Shown here piece after piece: positions 4,757-5,789 of a stretch of 5,789 nt of DNA (within the stretch, counting starts at the first letter, position 1; each line of letters begins with the position of its first letter). The DNA lies in the NCBI GenBank assembly GCA_003161855.1, contig PMNM01000095.1, positions 8,610 through 14,398 on the forward strand, written 5' to 3'. The stretch comes from Syntrophaceae bacterium (GTDB lineage Bacteria; Desulfobacterota; Syntrophia; Syntrophales; Fen-1087). The notes under the pieces were generated by a model. The model was not told the DNA's origin and did no database searches. It was given only the letters and a program-made list of their open reading frames with translations. Position numbers and translations under genes: made by a program.

Positions 4757-5211
4757 CAACCTTTCATGTCGTGAAAAGGTTCTAAGGCCGCCAGTTCTCC
4801 TTCATCCAGCGTCTTGAAACCATTCTTTTCGATGATTTTCAACGCCTTTTCAATCTGATCCACGTCGACTACAAATACCGCCTTCTTCCGGCTTTCCAGA
4901 ACAAAGCCATAGGCGTTGTTGACATTGATATTCTCCTTGAAAAGTAGCTGTGTCAATCTATCCAGTCCGCCGGGCTTGTCATCAATTAAAATCGCCAGAA
5001 CATCCCGCAGGCGGACCATCATGCCGGCTTTTGTTAACGCGGCCTGCGCGCGCCGGGGATCATCGACAATCAGATTGATCACCCCGAAAGTATCCGATGT
5101 GGAGATGGTTGTGGCCCGGATACTGATCTTATCCCCGGCCAGAACAGAGGTGACGGCAGCCAGTTTTCCGGGTTTGTTTTCCGCAAAAATAGATAATTGA
5201 TGTGCAATCAT
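4756..5211 (-). CDS. Tandem ACT-domain protein paired with phenylacetate-CoA ligase
   Basis: The 151-residue protein consists of two ACT domains and little else. Domain one covers about 4-64, with LSIFAENKPGKLAAV at 6-20. Domain two covers about 70-140, with ILIDDKPGGLDRLTQLL at 74-90. The KPGKL and KPGGL turns are where ACT domains commonly bind amino acids. No catalytic domain is attached, so a regulatory or sensor role is likely. Stand-alone tandem-ACT proteins of this kind (COG4747-like) are often encoded beside phenylacetate-CoA ligase in anaerobic bacteria and archaea, as here: the ligase stop is 21 bases upstream. The likely ligand is an aromatic or branched amino acid, by analogy only. 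The start at 5211 is preceded by a G-rich ribosome site containing seven consecutive G residues. Confidence 0.88.
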   Translation of the reverse strand: MIAHQLSIFAENKPGKLAAVTSVLAGDKISIRATTISTSDTFGVINLIVDDPRRAQAALTKAGMMVRLRDVLAILIDDKPGGLDRLTQLLFKENINVNNAYGFVLESRKKAVFVVDVDQIEKALKIIEKNGFKTLDEGELAALEPFHDMKG

Positions 5212-5216
5212 ATGGA

Positions 5217-5223
5217 CCCCCCC
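5217..5223 (-). promoter_or_regulatory. Unusual G7 ribosome binding site of the ACT-domain gene
   Basis: On the minus strand the purine-rich leader GAAGGGAAGGGGGGG ends 5 bases before the ATG at 5211. The only Shine-Dalgarno-like sequence there is this G-rich run, including seven G in a row, rather than a normal AGGAGG as used by trx and the HTH-like gene. The length of a homopolymer this size can vary by polymerase slippage, which would change the spacing. Confidence 0.5.
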
Positions 5224-5232
5224 TTCCCTTCT

Positions 5233-5789
5233 TTAATCATGCCGGTTGTCAATAACCCGCTGGGCCTTCCCCTCACTTTTGGGCAGGCTATCCGGTTCAA
5301 CAAGATCAACCTTGGGCGTAATCAGAATATCACTTCGCAGTTCTTCCGCGATTTTTCGTCGCAACGCTTCAAGCTGTTTGAGGTCCCCGGCAAAAAACTC
5401 CTTCTGGACTTCCACTTTGATGACCATGAGATCGTTAAACCCTTCTCTTTCCAGGATAATCAGGAAATTGTTCCCTACGCCGGGAATCTCCATCAGCTTC
5501 TTCTCGATCTGAATCGGAAAGATATTAACCCCTTTAAGAATCATCATATCGTCCGTCCGGCCCTTGATCCGCTCAATGCGCCGATGTGTTCTGCCGCATT
5601 CACAGGATCCGGGAATGATCCGAGTCAGGTCTTTTGTCCGGTATCTCAGGATCGGCATCCCATCTCTCAACAACGTCGTCAGAACCAGTTCCCCCTCTTC
5701 ACCGTCAGGGAGCTGCTTGAGGGTTACCGGATCAATGATTTCCACAAAAAAATTATCCTCCCAGATGTGCAAACCGTTCTGTGCAGGAC
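5233..5789 (-). CDS. paaK: Phenylacetate-CoA ligase, C-terminal part (runs off the window)
   Basis: The reading frame enters from the right edge and ends with TAA at 5235-5233; 184 complete codons are visible, against about 430-440 in full-length family members. The enzyme activates phenylacetate or a related aryl acid with ATP and CoA to the aryl-CoA thioester through an acyl-adenylate. Visible marks are GLHIWEDNFFVEIIDP (the PaaK region before the C-terminal domain), RYRTKDLTRI with the hinge, RIKGRTDDMMILKGVNIFP, and the end SLPKSEGKAQRVIDNR, which carries the C-terminal lysine region. The adenylate-forming P-loop would lie outside the window. The TTG at 5772 in GLHIWED is not a start, as the frame is open and homologous upstream of it. 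The ACT-domain gene follows at 21 bases. In anaerobes such ligases often accompany indolepyruvate/phenylpyruvate oxidoreductases, which could lie beyond the window. Confidence 0.93.
   Translation of the reverse strand, partial: PAQNGLHIWEDNFFVEIIDPVTLKQLPDGEEGELVLTTLLRDGMPILRYRTKDLTRIIPGSCECGRTHRRIERIKGRTDDMMILKGVNIFPIQIEKKLMEIPGVGNNFLIILEREGFNDLMVIKVEVQKEFFAGDLKQLEALRRKIAEELRSDILITPKVDLVEPDSLPKSEGKAQRVIDNRHD

Overview
The window is an ordinary-looking stretch of chromosome from a Gram-negative, probably anaerobic bacterium. A BamD lipoprotein implies an outer membrane. The phenylacetate-CoA ligase plus tandem-ACT pair and the general protein style suggest a deltaproteobacterium (Desulfobacterota, perhaps a Syntrophus-like lineage). 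This placement is inference from family resemblance, not from a marker gene. Coding density is high: every gap between genes is under 150 bases, and no rRNA, tRNA, CRISPR array, transposase or prophage gene is visible.

Layout. (1) 1-1691, plus strand: the last 38 codons of an rlmN-like rRNA methyltransferase, then, through an ATGA overlap, a fusion protein with an aminoglycoside-phosphotransferase-like kinase fold and a P-loop kinase domain. (2) 1692-2785, minus strand: a thioredoxin followed by the outer-membrane assembly lipoprotein BamD. The stop codon of bamD abuts the stop codon of the kinase gene with no base between them. (3) 2786-2928: a compact divergent promoter region with two sigma-70-like promoters, a large inverted repeat that places the same 9-mer in both promoter spacers, and a second small palindrome over the thioredoxin -10 box. 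(4) 2929-4154, plus strand: a nucleoside phosphorylase of the MTAP/PNP family overlapping a PduO-type cob(I)alamin adenosyltransferase. (5) 4155-4287: a structured intergenic repeat element between converging genes, which may also terminate the minus-strand operon. (6) 4288-5789, minus strand: a phenylacetate-CoA ligase (truncated by the window end), a tandem-ACT-domain protein and a small duplicated helix-turn-helix-like protein with regularly spaced cysteines, in one apparent operon.

How they may work together. The ligase and ACT protein form a pair seen in anaerobes that handle aryl acids from aromatic amino acids; the ACT protein is the probable sensor. The small duplicated protein at the end of that operon is the least explained gene and could be its regulator. 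The phosphorylase and the adenosyltransferase are translationally coupled, which suggests a link between adenosyl-nucleoside salvage and coenzyme B12. The shared control region between trx-bamD and the phosphorylase operon is the best regulatory lead.

I see no convincing new defence or mobile system. The strongest second-look items are the divergent promoter dyad, the duplicated Cys-HTH protein, the repeat element whose right end recurs on the far side of that gene, and the phosphorylase active site, which looks specific for 6-oxopurines rather than MTA.
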